Shown here one piece after another: positions 1 through 13,500 of a stretch of 64,000 nucleotides of DNA (position 1 is the first letter of the stretch; the number at the start of each line of letters is the position of its first letter). The position numbers and the translations under genes were made by a program. The stretch comes from Tetrahymena elliotti 4EA (lineage: Eukaryota; Ciliophora; Oligohymenophorea; Hymenostomatida; Tetrahymenidae). The notes beneath the pieces were generated by a model. It was not told where the DNA came from and did no database searches. It saw only the letters and a list, made by a program, of their open reading frames with translations. Where the stretch lies: positions 868,001 to 932,000 of the forward strand of contig JH720293.1 of assembly GCA_000231825.2 (NCBI GenBank), read 5' to 3'.

Positions 1-1801
1 AGGTACAAATATTTGCTAAGGTATGCAATTAGCATTTGATGTACTTAAGTAAAGGAGATATAAAAATCCTATCACAAGTGTTTTTCTATTAAGTGATGGA
101 TTAAACGATGGAGCTGAAAATAAAATTAGAGATCTATTGAAAGATTTAAAATTTTATCAAAATTACAATGAAGAAAACTTCACAATTCAAACATTCGGTT
201 TTGGTAAAGATCATGATCCAAATTTAATGGATAAGATCTCTTAGCTGATGGATGGTAACTTTTACTATATTGGAGATATTCATAGAATTGATGAATGCTT
301 TATAGATGCTTTAGGTGGTCTCTTTTCAGTTATTAGCTAAAATGTTTCAATAAATGTAAAAGTTCCTTCAGAGATGAGAGATTAAATTAGAATAGTTAAA
401 ACGTATGGTGATATTTGGCATATTAAAGAGCCCCATTACGAATATGCAATAAATATAAATTAATTACTTAGTGGTGTCTCAAAAGATTACATTTTAGAAA
501 TGGAATTAGATTCTAAGCTTCTAGAAGACTTGTAGTGTATCCATGAAATTCACTCTGAAGAGGAAATACAATCTTCTGAGTGTATTGGAAGCATTAAAAA
601 TTTTGATTCCAAGAATAATCATACTTAATCATAAGATACTTAAGAATAAAAGAATATGATTATATTAGAAGCATTGCTATCTGCATAAAGCATATCTATA
701 AATACAAACAACTTATATCCTTCATAACCTTAATTATCTAAAGATGAGCAGAGTTCTAAGTAGAGTTAAGAGCAATTTTCACCTGAAATATTGTAAAGAG
801 AAAAAAATTCATTTATTTAAAATACCAATGAGTAAAATAATTACTAAGTCTCTGTTTGTAGTGGTGCTGAATTAGCTATTGAAAAAAATGTTTCAATCAT
901 ATGCAATAACCTTTAATAGTGTTCTAATTCACAATCTCAACTTTCACAGCAATCAATCAATACTTATAATAATGGGTCAGGGGAAACTTGTCATAATTCT
1001 TCATCAAACCCACAACTTGATAAAAAAGAATAAAAGAGTATTCCTGAAACGAATTCTGACTCAATCGTCAAGAAAGACATGCTCAATTTGAAAAATCATA
1101 GGCAGATATAGGAGAATTTAGTGAAACTGCATTATTTAAGAGTCAAGGGAGCAGAAGGTCTTGAAAAATGCTAAGCCCTTGCTTTATTGAAGAAATTCGA
1201 TGAAGGTAATGAATATGTTAGCCAGCTTTTACAAGAATTAAATGAATAGCCTGAAGATACTAAAAGACATTTGCAAAAGTTAATTTTAGATCTTACAGAA
1301 GCATAGGATACTCTCAGCAAGAAAATTGGTGAGCAAAAAGGATGGCATCGTATGATATCCTGCAAGCGTATGCATATGGAATAACGTTCTGCAGGAACAG
1401 ATTTAACTTATCAAAATTCAGTGTAAAAGATTATGGTCTAACGTAGAAAAAGTTTTAAAGATTAGAATTCCATATAGAGCCTTACTGAGACAATTACAAA
1501 GCTTTAAAATTCAGGCGGAGGTTATAGCAGCTCATAAAAAAAGGAAAAAGAAACTTCCAATAATTCAACATCATCTGATTCTTCTGATAGTGATTCTGAA
1601 TAAATCAGAGATTAATAAACCTAATAATAAGCTGCAAATGCAGCCATGTTAAGGAAAAAGAAATCTTTTACTGTCAATCCAACTAATTCTTATAAGTGTG
1701 AGGTTAATTAGCAGAAAGAAAATAATGATAATTTAAAATCTAATAAACAACAAATAGAAGTATAAGAAGAAAATAGTAAACTAAATGCATAATTACACTG
1801 A
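1..1801 (+). CDS. von Willebrand factor A domain protein, 5'-truncated
   Basis: Open from base 2 to the TGA at 1799-1801 with no intron; the start lies outside the window. The first ~110 residues are the second half of a vWA fold: hydrophobic strand SVFLLSDG, then TFGFGKDHD and the ALGGLFSVISQNV stretch, a pattern seen in intracellular vWA proteins of the plant RING/WAV3 type. The C-terminal part (AEGLEKCQALALLKKFD, then DLTEAQDTLSKKIGEQKGW and MHMEQRSAG) resembles the Vwaint region that follows vWA in such proteins. In between is a Ser/Gln/Asn-rich low-complexity linker, and a Ser-rich tail follows. No TM segment is seen. The vWA domain suggests metal-dependent protein binding; a precise role is not inferable. 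The MIDAS DxSxS would lie upstream of the window and could not be checked. Confidence 0.85.
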
Positions 1802-2769
1802 CTTAAAAGAGTTTATTCACCTTAAAAATATTTTTCTCTTAATATAAAATTACTTAAATCTCTTAATAAATCATTTATAAATTTAAATAGGCTTTCTCAA
1901 TTCTAAAATAAATTTTGGTTCTATTCATATGCTTATTATTTTCGATACATTCATTCACATAAATAATCATACACACACACACCACGCCCTTATAATCTAT
2001 AAAATAAACAACCTACCTTAAATATATTCTTTAAAAGAAAAATAATTATATTCCCTTTAATTTTATTTACTTTACCTGAATTAATTTTACTCAAAATTGC
2101 TTTATTTCAAAATCTTATTTTTTAAATTCCAACCAATAAATATATCTTAGCTTTTTAAGAAATTTCTTATTTGCAGTACATGGGCTATTAATTACTTACT
2201 CATTCACTTTCTTAGTTTATAATATAGTTTAAGAGACTTATATCATATTTTATAAATATTTTTTAGATTATAAATAAAGCAGATGATAAACATAGATAGT
2301 AATATAGGTGATCTTTTACTTATTGACCATCGAAACACTTTTTAGCCTATTCTATCAAGCTAATATTATAAAAACAATAACAATTACAACAAAAGTAAAA
2401 TCTTATATTTAAGATCTTATAAATTATCAATACAAAATTTATAGAAACAAAATTATAAGTAAGAATTTCATTTTATATAATATATTATTTTATATATTGT
2501 AGGATATTTATTAATAGTATTATTTTGTTATTTTTGAATTTAAAAACATTACTTAAAAAGATACTTTGAGTTTATGATGATGATTTTTTTACATATTTTT
2601 AAACAAGCTGAAATTCGTCTAAATCACACATAAAGCTATTAATTATTTGCGCGGGTATTATAGGAGCTGTTAATCAAATATATACAAAAAATTTACTAAA
2701 TTTTTTATTTTTTGCAAAATTAATTAATCTTATTTAGCAACACAATAACTAAATTCTAAAATTTTTTAA
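1802..2769. other. intergenic, AT-rich
   Basis: Contains the 3' flank of the vWA gene and the 5' flank of the importin-alpha gene. The only structure seen is a short CA microsatellite at about 1971-1984. No frame with coding character was found on either strand. Confidence 0.6.
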
Positions 2770-4668
2770 ATGATTGAGGATAGAAATATAGATGAAAATA
2801 GAATAAATTGTAATTTTGAATCTGGAGATGAAGAAGAAGAGCCAATAGAAAAGATGATTATTAACAAGAAGCGAGAAAACTTTTAGGTTCAGATTAGGAA
2901 TTCTAAAAAAAAGCAAATTCTATAAAGCAATAGGATTAAGACCTACCAAAAATATGTCAAAGAAATAACATTTGAAAGTGGCGATTAGCCTTATTCAATC
3001 AAGCCTATTATACCTGAGCATATTCTTTAAAGTTAATAAGTAACTAAATATAAATCCAGCATGTTTAATGAATTTATGAATTATTTTTAAAATAGAAACT
3101 TCAAGAGTACATAAATGAATATATTGAAGATTTCAAAAAAGAATTTGAAAATTATAATCCTCAAGATTACAATTCACTTTTTTAGAGCTTGAAACATTTG
3201 CGCTTGTTTAGTTTTTTACAATAATCAGCATTAGTTATTTAACTGATCATCCAAGGAAACATTCACAATATTTTAATTTAGCTCATCAGTCCAAATTTTG
3301 ATAATTCACTTAGATTAGAAGCAGCTTGGCTTTTGAATAATTGTTTAGCAGCTAATTGTAATGATTTAGATTTAATTACTAGAAATAATTATACTAACAT
3401 TTTAGAAGCATTTTACTCTCTTTATTAGATGTGGGATAATGAAAAGCTATTTGAAATTGTAAATAAATTTATTTTCTATTTATGATAAAAGAATATTTTT
3501 TATAAAATCTAGGGAATTTGGGGTTTGACAAATTTATGTGTTGATGTATAAGAAGCTGCTGAATTTTTCTATTAGAAATATGGATTTGAAAAAATAGAAG
3601 AAAAGTTTATAGCATATTAAAATAATATAGATATTTAGGAAAACTTATCATGGATGATGACAGTTTTCTCCTAATATTACAAATTATTTAACAAAGTAAT
3701 TTGTGCTTAATAAAAAAATCTAATTTATTTTTTTAATATTTAAAATAGTAAGACATAATGAATTTCCTTAAACTAGCAGAAAAAAAAGTTATGTAAAACA
3801 CTAATTCCTCTATCTAACATTATGGCATTAGAATTATTTATTAAATAACTCGTGATGATGATTGCTGCCAAGCTATTGTAAAAAGGGAAAAGCTCATAGA
3901 TTATTTATTATAACTTACACATAATCCTGAATATATCAGCTATATTATAGGTATTATGGGTAATATTACTGCTTGCAAATATGAAGTTACATAAGTAAAT
4001 TTTTAATATTTTTTGAATTTTCATTAAATTCAATTAAAATTATGATAGATTCTAATGGATTATAATATTCTAGAGTATTTTTCTATAGCTTTAGATAATA
4101 CTAGAGTTGATGTGAGAAAAGAAGTTATGTGGAGTCTATCCAATATATTAACTGGCTCAGAAGCAGATATATAATAAATTTTAGATTATAATAGATTAAT
4201 TGAAAAAATTTTTAAAATAGCAAAAATTGATTCAATTCAAGTAAATTTTAAATAAATTTTATTTCACTAATTTATTTTTTATAGGTTATTTATGAAATAT
4301 CTGTGGCTCTATCCAATTGTCTAAGAAATGCAAATAATTTTTAGATAATGAAGTTAATTTAGATGGGAATTTTAGATATTTTTATATCCTTTTTAATGAT
4401 TCAAGATGTGAGTATAATAATTAAAACACTCTAAGGAATAGGCTTCCTTCTTGATTTTGGCTAAAAAATTAAATAATCAGACTAAGAAAATCCTGTAAAA
4501 TCTAATTTGCAATAACTTGGGTTTGATCAAATTCTTTTATCTCTTTAACGTCATCCTTATGATATTATTTATGATTTATCTTAAGAAATAATAACTGAAC
4601 ATTATTCCTCTGAAGCTAAAATCATAATATAATAATAAGGAAATTAAATGGAAGATTGTGAAATATGA
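2770..4668 (+). CDS. importin subunit alpha (karyopherin alpha), gene 1
   Basis: Nuclear import adaptor that binds NLS cargo and importin-beta. Six exons: 2770-3039, 3096-3458, 3513-3695, 3749-3994, 4049-4240, 4285-4668; introns are 44-56 nt, GTAA..TAG, and all phases agree, giving 545 aa. The N-terminus carries an importin-beta-binding type basic segment (NKKRENFQVQIRNSKKKQIL, about residues 31-50). ARM repeats follow, with signatures LRLEAAWLLNNCLA, GIWGLTNLC, IIGIMGNITA, VRKEVMWSLSNIL and YEISVALSNCL. The C-terminal GFDQILLSLQRHPYDIIYDL aligns with the family's last helix (GLDKIE.LQ.HEN..IY), so the TGA at 4666 is at the natural end. The start is the first ATG (TTTTAAATG), matching the family N-terminus. 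Ciliates use distinct importin-alphas for micro- and macronucleus; which class this is cannot be told from sequence alone. Confidence 0.9.
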
Positions 4669-5194
4669 TTCAAATTTCATTCAATAATAAATCCTATTAA
4701 ATTTATCTATTCAAATATTAAGAATTTTGTTTAAAGTAATTTATGTTTCTAATGTTATGTATCATTTGATAATTTTGAAGTATATCAGCACACCGTATTC
4801 TTTAATTTCTATGAATTTTTTGAACAATTATAGGATTCTCAAATTTTTTTGAAATAAATTCACAACAAAATTTAAATTAAATACAATTAACTTAAAGTAT
4901 TCTTTTTAATCTAATTTATTTCACCATAAATTTATTTTATTTTTTAATATTTTAAAGAAAAAACAAACAAAAATCCTGAAGAGTTTTAATTTAGATTGGA
5001 ATTAACAAAGGAATTTGATTATTTTCTATCAAAAATTATTGCAAAAAAAGAAATTTATTTTATTTTTAAATTTTTGACTGAAGTTCTTACTTTTATAAAT
5101 GATAAACAGGTTAAAATTATTAATAATTTAATTAATTCAATTCTAAACAAACAATAGAGAAAATTATATTATAAAATGTAAATTAATACTGATT
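4669..5194. other. 3' flank holding an unexplained plus-strand open frame
   Basis: Between the importin-alpha stop and the 3' end of the antisense gene, the same frame as importin stays free of TGA beyond 5160. One part (about 4966-5165) has helical, coding-like character (EEFQFRLELTKEFDYFL, then IFKFLTEVLTFINDKQ). No convincing start or splice junction was found, so it is not called a gene. It may be a fragment of another gene or chance openness, since only TGA stops translation here. Confidence 0.3.
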
Positions 5195-8100
5195 TCATTT
5201 ACCGAATTTTGTATTAGCTTCAGCTAATTTTAGCAAATCTGTTGCTGATAAAGCAAATAACTTTTCATCATCAAATATTTCTTTGTTAAAATCAGATTAA
5301 TTAGAGTAATATTCATTGATATTTAATTGTTTATTTTGTTATACTGTTGTAGTATCTTATGTTGTCATAAAATTATTGTACTTTTAGTTATTATATTTTT
5401 CATTTGATTACAATAAAGCTTTATTTTTTTCATAATAATTAAAAGCCTATTAGCTTGATTAAACATCTTCGTTTTAATGTCTTTTATTATTTTTAGGAGA
5501 ATCCTCATCAAATAAACCTTCATCGGCTTCTTCCTCCATCATGTTATAATAATTTTAACATTGAACGGAGCTTAGACTATCAATAAAACCTTGATTTGGT
5601 GTCTTTTAGAATGAATTTAATTTCTCATTAGTAAAGAATTTTTTTAAATCCAAATTATTAACATGAATTATTTATTTTAAATCATCCTATGATATTTAAT
5701 TTTTAAATTACTCAATGTCAAACTATTCGTTGAAATTTAAGAATTCACTCTCAAACTCTGTTGGAATATTTGATAGTACTTAAGGACTTGATTAAGTTAT
5801 TAAAATAGGACTGGGTTGCTCTTATTTTTTAGTATCTTCAATTTTTTTCTTTTACATTTACTAAGGTAATTTTAAAGTATTAGTATCAGAAGAAAGAAGA
5901 TTTTTATTACTATTTTTCATTGAAGGTAATATATTTTATTGTTAAATAATTTAAACATTCTATACTGAATCTAAGTTGTTATTTTTTAAATTATTTTAAT
6001 TTGCTACTTTAAGTTAATTTGCATTATTCTTTAAGTTTTATTATACTTTTAAACCATATTAATTCATAGTTTTAGGAGTTTCATTTGACTAGAATTAAGA
6101 AGGCACATTTTGAGTTCTTAAATGGCTTAGTCTAAGGTTTGAGCTATTACTACTTTCTAAGCTACTCATAGGTTATGACATATCAATAGATCCTTTCTTT
6201 TCACCACTGTATTATTAAATTAATTCCTTGACATCATTTATTTTTTTTTCAAATTTTTTTTATTGCTCTTCTTCCATTTTACTTTAGAAATTATTTTTTT
6301 AGTTATTTATGTTTTTAAAATTATTTTCTTTATCTCTTTCTTTTTCTTCCTAATATTATGCTGCCATATTTGCAGTTCCTAAAATATCTCTGTCATTAAA
6401 ATCATCAAATTCATTGAAATCATATTTTTCTCTTTTAAGATATGAATAATGAATGAATAATCAAATCAATCTTTAAAAATTTTACTTTTATTATCTGATT
6501 GAAGGAGAAGTTTGCAAATATGTCTTCTATTCTGATTTTACAAATTCCTAATCAAATGTCACAGTTTTACTTCTTTTTTATTTTTATTCTTTTACCAAGC
6601 AGCTCTTTGGAGCTTTTGGGTCTTAAGATCTTCCCCTTTTATTTTAAGTATCATAACTATTTTCTTGAACAGATTTAGAATGCTTCATATTTCCTTTTTG
6701 TTATATTAAAGATAAAATATATACAATATAAATTTTTTAATTTACTATTTTAATTCTTTGAGGGATTATTTTAATTTTTTAATTGGCCTTTTGTATTATT
6801 ATTTGTTATCTTTAAGTTTTTTTATTATTGGTAGTTTTGTCTTTGTAGTTTTTTATCACTTTAAAATTCATTTTCACTACTATTACTTTGCTTTTCAATG
6901 TCATCTTCATCTCCGCTCTATCCTTCATTATTATAACCTTCAACATCTTCCTCATTTTATGAGTCATCATCATTACCTTCACTATCTTAATCATTTTCAC
7001 TTTGGTCTTCTTCATCTGAAGTTAATACAATTTCTCCATCAACAAGATGAGATTAGAGATAAAGTTCAAATTCTTACATTTCTTCGGGGCTGAAAGTATT
7101 TTATGCATTCAAATAAAGCTATTTAATATATGCTTCTTTTTCAAGTCTCTTGATTTCTTCTTTCATCTCTTCACTTTAGTTTTATTATTAGTTTTCATTT
7201 TAGACTGATTCTTGCAATTTTTTTGACTTAGAATGTTTATATTTCCCAACTCCATACTTTTTATCATTTTAATCAATATCTTCTTCTATTTAATTTGCCA
7301 GATCTTTCAATTGAAGTATCATTTCTTCAGGGTTTTTAACTGAGTCTACATCAAAATCTTCAAATTTTTTTAATTCTAAAAGTTTATTTAACTCTTATTA
7401 GTTCTATTTTCTAATTAAGGACTTTTCTTTTTATAGATTAATAATACTACTCTTATCAGGGTTGTTTTAAATGGTGCTTTTTTTCTAACAATTTGATGAT
7501 TTTGGACGATTGATTGTTGAATTTACACTTTTATGTTATTTTTAGTTGTTTAATTATTTTGATTTTTATGTTGACTTGTAGAATTCTTTTTTATATTCTT
7601 CTTCCAACTACATAAGTTCATCTATTGAGCACTCTGGATAGAGTTATTTAATAGAGGCTCTTATATTTTCTTTTAAGAAACTTTCTGAAACCAAATCTTA
7701 CATTTGTGAAAGAGTGTTTTTGCCAGTTTTTTAATTATTAGGATAATTATTAGGATGAGTCTTTTACTTAATATTTTTTGAAGGAGTAGATTTTTATTAC
7801 TTTTTTTATTTTAGTGATTTTTCTCTTTATCCTTGTTCTTGATTTTACACAGCTAGCAATTCCTACTGAGAATCATCTTATTCTATTTCTTCATCACTTT
7901 CATCAGGCTAATTAGAATTTTAATCATAGCTAGCTTTTTAATGAAGAGATTAACGAGAATCCCTTTTTTATTAATTTAATTATAGTAAGCCTCCTCCTCC
8001 TGGTCTTTTAATTTACATAGCTTTTCTTTCTTCTTCTTCCTATTCAATAGTTTTGATTTTAGCCTTTTAAAGCTAGATCAATTATTCTTATCTTAGAATT

Positions 8101-9500
8101 TCTAGTTTAAGTCTCTTTTTTTCTTTCTCTTCTTCTTATCTCTCTTTTTCTTCTTTTTACTTTTTCATTAATTCTTTAACACGATTTCGAGTTGCTTGAT
8201 CAAATTCTTCTTTAGATATTTCTGGCTTTTAAATATCTCTACTAGTATTTTACTAAGAAACATTTTGTCTTGATGTTTAGTGAGTGGATTGAGATTGATT
8301 AGTTTACTTAGAGAGGCTCTTTCTTCTCTTAAGTTTCTCTTGCTGAAGTTAAAGCTGTTCTTACTTTTATTGTTACTAATCTTTCTCTTTGCGTTTCTTT
8401 TTTTCTTTGAATTGCTATGTCTTTTGCTGGTTTCTCTTTCTTATTTCTTCTTCTTGCTTTTTAAGCTTCTCTTTTAACTTTTACATTTCAACCTGCTTCT
8501 ATTGTTTCTAAATTTCCTGTATTTCCTTTTCAGCTGATTAAAAGTTTTTTAAATAATTAATAAAAATCAATAAATATTCTACTTTTATATCTAATATTGC
8601 TCTTTCTAATCAAATCATCTATGTCAGCCTATTTCCTTTAGTCTTTGTCTTGATTATTATTATTCTATTCATTATTTTAGTTCATTTAAAGTGGAGCTTA
8701 TTAAACTTGTAGTTAATTCTAAAAACCTTATTAATTTTAAAGGCGATTCTTTTTTGGCATCATAATATCGACAAATTCTTCACAGTCACTCGAAAAGTTT
8801 GAAACATTTGTGATAGGCTAAATCATAGAAATATCTTTTTTCACTATTGCTGTTTCTTATTAGATTTGTTCTAGTTTTTTTTATTGTCTCCTTTCTAGTT
8901 CGTATATTTATATTTTTGATTTATTTCTTTTCCATTAGTTAAATTTTTAAAAATATTACCTTTTAGAGTCAAATGATTTTGATTTTGATTTTGAAAATCA
9001 TTTTATAAATCTGAAGCTTCATTCTTTGCCTTTAATTATTCCTTAATTAGATTTTCTAAGTTAAAACTAAATTTTAAATACTGATCTTTTAAAACAATAT
9101 TTTACTTAAATTTTGTTGTGAACTTTATTAAATAACTCCATTTCCTATCATTATTGCTTATTTTTATTTAGATTTTGACTTATCTGGTTAAACCTATAGA
9201 CTTTATGGTGTGCTTGCTTATGTCTTTTATAGAATTTTCTTTTATGGCAAAACATAGCTTAGAGGGACAGCTTAACCCACTTTAAATTATACAAAAATGT
9301 TATCTCAATAAAAATTTGCATCAAAAATATTTACATTTACTAAAGTTAGTTTGAAAAGGGTGCTACTATTGATCACTATTTCCTGACTAACTATTTTAAA
9401 TCTAGGAAGATATGTTGAAACTTAAAGTATTTTCTATTTTCTTGCCTATAAATTTATTTTAATATATTTATTAGTTTTGCTGCTGAATCTAATTATCCAT
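5195..9500 (-). CDS. large coiled-coil Gln-rich protein, function unknown
   Basis: Seven exons on the minus strand: 9500-9341, 9270-9106, 9055-8960, 8894-8583, 8533-6746, 6693-6486, 6431-5195; introns 49-70 nt, all phases consistent, 1321 aa. The first donor could instead be at 9334. Start chosen at the first ATG of the 5' exon. A charged coiled-coil runs through the first long exon (KEKLKKQEEEIRKRNQQK, then KELMKKQKEEKERQEEE). It is followed by a Gly-rich hinge (RPGGGGLLQL), a helical block SIDELMQLEEEYKKEF, a second acidic/basic helical block, a Glu/Asp-rich stretch, and a low-complexity C-terminus ending SATDLLKLAEANTKFGK. No TM segment or enzymatic motif was recognised. A cytoskeletal or basal-body role would fit such a protein but is only a guess. 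Confidence 0.75.
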
Positions 9501-10512
9501 TTCTTGAACCTTAAAAAATCTCAAGTTGCTTGCTATCAAAATTTTATTTTTTAAAGATATTATTTTGTGATTTTTTTTAAATTATTTTGTGGAATGTCAA
9601 GTAAGCAAACAATTTTTTCAAATTATCAATTTTCAATCAGAGAGCCATTAAAAAATTTAAATTTAATTAAATCTTAAAAATATAATTTGCATTTTTTTAC
9701 ATGAGTCAATTTTTAATATTAATAACCATTTTTATCTTTATAAAGTTTTTTAATGTATTATTTAATTTGGATATTTTAAAATAAGGTGAATATAATTAAT
9801 TTAATATATCTAATAAGAATTATTTATTATTATATGTCTGCAAAGCTAATCTTTAAAACAAGTTAAAACAAAACATTAATATAATAAAATATTTGAAGGG
9901 TGCCTTAATTAAATTTGTTATTTTTATTAACATTTTTGCAAGTAAATTTTCAATGGAACATTTAGATATAAACAAACTTCTTAATTCAGATTATAATATT
10001 TTATTCAATATGTTTTCAAAACTTAAAATTAATAATACATTTATGCATTTATGAAATACTTAAGATCCCAAAAAATTATTTCATAAAAAGGCATTTGTTT
10101 CTTAAAAATATTTCCTACCAATAAATAACTTTAATGTTACTTTCATATCTTAAAAAATGAGAATTAAATTAATTAAAAAAATAAATAATGGAGCTATTTG
10201 ATAACAAATTATCAATAATATTTTGATTATTTTTGAAATATTTAGATTTTTTTGACAAATATGAAAGCTTTTTTAATAAAAGCAAAAAAACTTGACAATA
10301 TTTTGTAATTTTTGTAGACTAAAATTTGCAAAGAGAGTAAAATACCTTTAACAATATAAAATGTATAATGGATTAAATTTTCAAAGTATATATAGAAGTT
10401 TATTTAAAAGTAATAATATTTTTTCATCTTCAAAATCGATTATTTTAATTAAAAAGAAAATTGAATTAGCAACCAAAAATTTGTGTATAACTGATTAATA
10501 AATAAGATATTT
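9501..10512. other. intergenic between divergent genes
   Basis: About 1 kb separating the 5' ends of the minus-strand coiled-coil gene and the plus-strand K+ channel gene, so both promoters should lie here. The sequence is nearly pure A/T with no repeat, hairpin or coding frame that stood out. Confidence 0.6.
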
Positions 10513-13500
10513 ATGGAGGAAGGCGTTGTTTAAAAATAATTTTTTTTGTCAAAGTTTGCAAAATAAAGAAAAGTTACTCCAATAGAAGATGAACCGAAGA
10601 ACATTTAGAATGATAATATGATACATTCTTCAACTGTTGCTGATGATTAAAATAACTCATAGTTAAAATTGACCCTTAAAAAGAGGACATTTTTGATTTC
10701 TTCAATTCAACCAACTATGAAAGCAAAAGATATATTTCTGAAGGCTTTGAAGAAAAAAAAAGATTTGGAAAATCAAGAAAAATAAAAGACAAAAAATGTT
10801 ATTAAGATGTCTATTATTTATGTTGAAAAGTTTATTAGATTGATGCGTCAATAATCTTCTTAAATAAGATTTAAAGAAACCAGATTAAGCTAACTTGATA
10901 TAATAAATGATAAATCAGTGGAGCCTTAATACTTTTTAGTAAACAAATTGCTAACAAAAGAAGTAGACTTTCTTTAAAATATATTTTTGATTTAAAAAAA
11001 GTAAATGTTCAATTATATTTATGAATAAAATTATTTTTATAATTTTTAAAAAGACACCTTCCCTACTTCTACTTTTCTATGAATACGTTCAGAGTAAGTT
11101 TTATAATTAGCTATAAAATAGTTACAAACATTATTAAAAATAGAAATGTAAATATATACATGGATGAAGTCTCATGTAGTGAGTAAATTAAAATTGGATC
11201 AGGTTGATTATCTATTTTTACCAGTAATTGCAAATAAAGATATTTTATTTTTTTTATCTTATTTTTATTTAAAATAGAATTCTCAGTTATATATGCTTTG
11301 GTCTATTTTTTTATTGGTTGTTTTAACTTTAAATGTGATTTACATTCCATTAGCTATTGCTTTTGAAGACATATACCTTTCTACTTTTGTGTCTATCCTA
11401 GTAAATACCCTTCCAAATGTTTCTTTTATGGTTGAAATTATTGTGAAATTCAATACAGGTAATTTAAAATAATCTGTTTTATGCTATTCTTTACTTTTAC
11501 ACGAAAATATTACAGGCTTCAAAATTTTAATTTTAGAACTTCTCTTATTTTTTCTGCTATTTTTACTGACGAATTTTCAATAAATGTTTTTTATAATAAA
11601 AATTCTCCCTTTTTAACTAAATTTAATCTTTCACTATTTACAATTTGAGATACTAATTTTGATAATTTTTCATCTAAATAATACTCCATATGAATAATTA
11701 AATAAATTTTTAATTGGCTAGCTAATTTATTTAAAGTATCTTGATGATTTAAATTGAATATTTTTTCTTTTATATTAAACATTTTTTAGCAATATATAAA
11801 AAAGGTTTAATTATTAAATCAAGAAAATAAATCGTTTTGAGTTATCTGTAGAAGAGATTTTGGTAAATATAAAATTAATAAATATAATTTATTACTATTT
11901 TTAAATAAATTAATAAATGAATTTTAGGTTAGATCTGTTGATAGTCTTTTGCTTCTTTTTAGGATCTTATTTTTAAAATGCTTTTATTTAGACTATTTTA
12001 CTGTTACGTTTTTTTGATATAACAAGATTATTAGCAGAGATAGAAGAAAGATATAACTTAAAAGAAAGACTTTATGGAATAAATGACATGATTAAATTGA
12101 TACTACTTATTCTTTTCATAGCCCATTTATGTGGATGCATATGGCATTATATTGCAGTTATTGAAATTTAGAATGGATTTGAATAAACATGGATGAATAA
12201 GAGTGGTATTAGCTTAAGTGATTCTTGGTGGTATAGATATGTTGATTCTCTTTACTGGGCAGTTGTCACTATGTGTACACTAGGTTATGGAGATATTGTT
12301 CCTATTACATCAAGTAAATTGAATAGCATTTATCTGGTAATATATTATTTTTTTTAAAACAGATGAAAAAATATTCACTATTTGGGTAACAATGGTTTCT
12401 TGTTTTGTTTTTGGTTATTCAATAAATTAAATTGGGGAAATTTTGTAAGAATTTTTACGTATCGAAGAGGAATTTAAAAATAAAATGTCTAAATTAAATA
12501 TGTATATGCAAAAAAGAGAACTTAACGATGATGTATGTGTAAAAGTTAGAAAATATTTTGAATATTTGCATAAAGAAAATTTGTAGTCTAACAATGAAGG
12601 AGCTACAGTTATAGATTCTTTAGAGAGTGATTTAAAATAAGAAGTATTAAGGGATATCTATGGAAAATTATTGAGTTCTAAAAAATTATTTTCATTGAAC
12701 TTTAGTATTGATAAATTGGCAGTAAAAATATAAGAAAAAAAAGTAGGATTACATGAATACATTTATAAAGAAGGAGAAGAATCTCAAGAAGTGTATTTTT
12801 TAGTCAAGGGATAGGCAGAAGTGATCAAAACTTAAACTAAGACAATTTTACAATAGATATAAGTACTTATTTTCATTAATATTTTAGTTACAAAACATAT
12901 GTTTTTAAAGAAAGGAATGATGTTTGGGGAAATTGAGTTTTTTACTGGCTAATAGAGATAATTTTCTCTGAGAGCAGCTTCGGTGTGTTAATTAGCATAT
13001 TTAAATAAATAGGATTTTATAGAAGTAATTTAAAATTCTAACATTGAGTTTGAAAGATTTAATAAAATGAAAGACTTACTATCCATTTACAAAGATACCT
13101 AAGGTTTTGATCATTAATGTGGAAGTTGCGGAAAATATACTCATCTAATAGTTGAGTGTCCTCAAATAAACTTTTCTATTAATAAATATAAGACATTAGC
13201 AAAGTACAATTTTGAAATAAATTAGGTCAGAGATAATAATTTTAAAAGAATAAGAGCAAAATATATTGGAATGTTTAGCAAAATACCTTTAGTTTAGCAG
13301 TAGGCTAAAATCTTTTATGAAAATGAAAAACTGTAATTTCTAGGTATTCAAATAAATATTTGCTTTACTCATTTTTTTGAATAATTTTTATCCATAAAGA
13401 TATATATGAAGGTGACGATGATGATGCTATTTTGAATTATAGCAATTAAATTGGTCGTAGTCCATATAGCGGTGATAAAAGGAAAAGCTGGAATTAAGTG

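Noticed and set aside
3040..3095. Apparent frameshift between the first two importin-alpha segments
   Set aside because: A GTAACT..AAATAG intron of 56 nt joins them in phase 0, so no frameshift is needed.
4666..4668. TGA read as selenocysteine or as readthrough in importin-alpha
   Set aside because: The protein already ends at the family's natural C-terminus and importin-alpha has no known selenocysteine; no Sec element was recognised.
6758..7093. 111-codon plus-strand frame without any TAA, TAG or TGA
   Set aside because: It is antisense to an acidic Glu/Asp-rich stretch of the minus-strand coiled-coil gene; its His/Leu-rich text is the complement of GAA/GAT codons.
11094..11121. A 28-nt intron in the K+ channel
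   Set aside because: Far shorter than every other intron in the window; a 76-nt alternative to 11169 fits phase as well.
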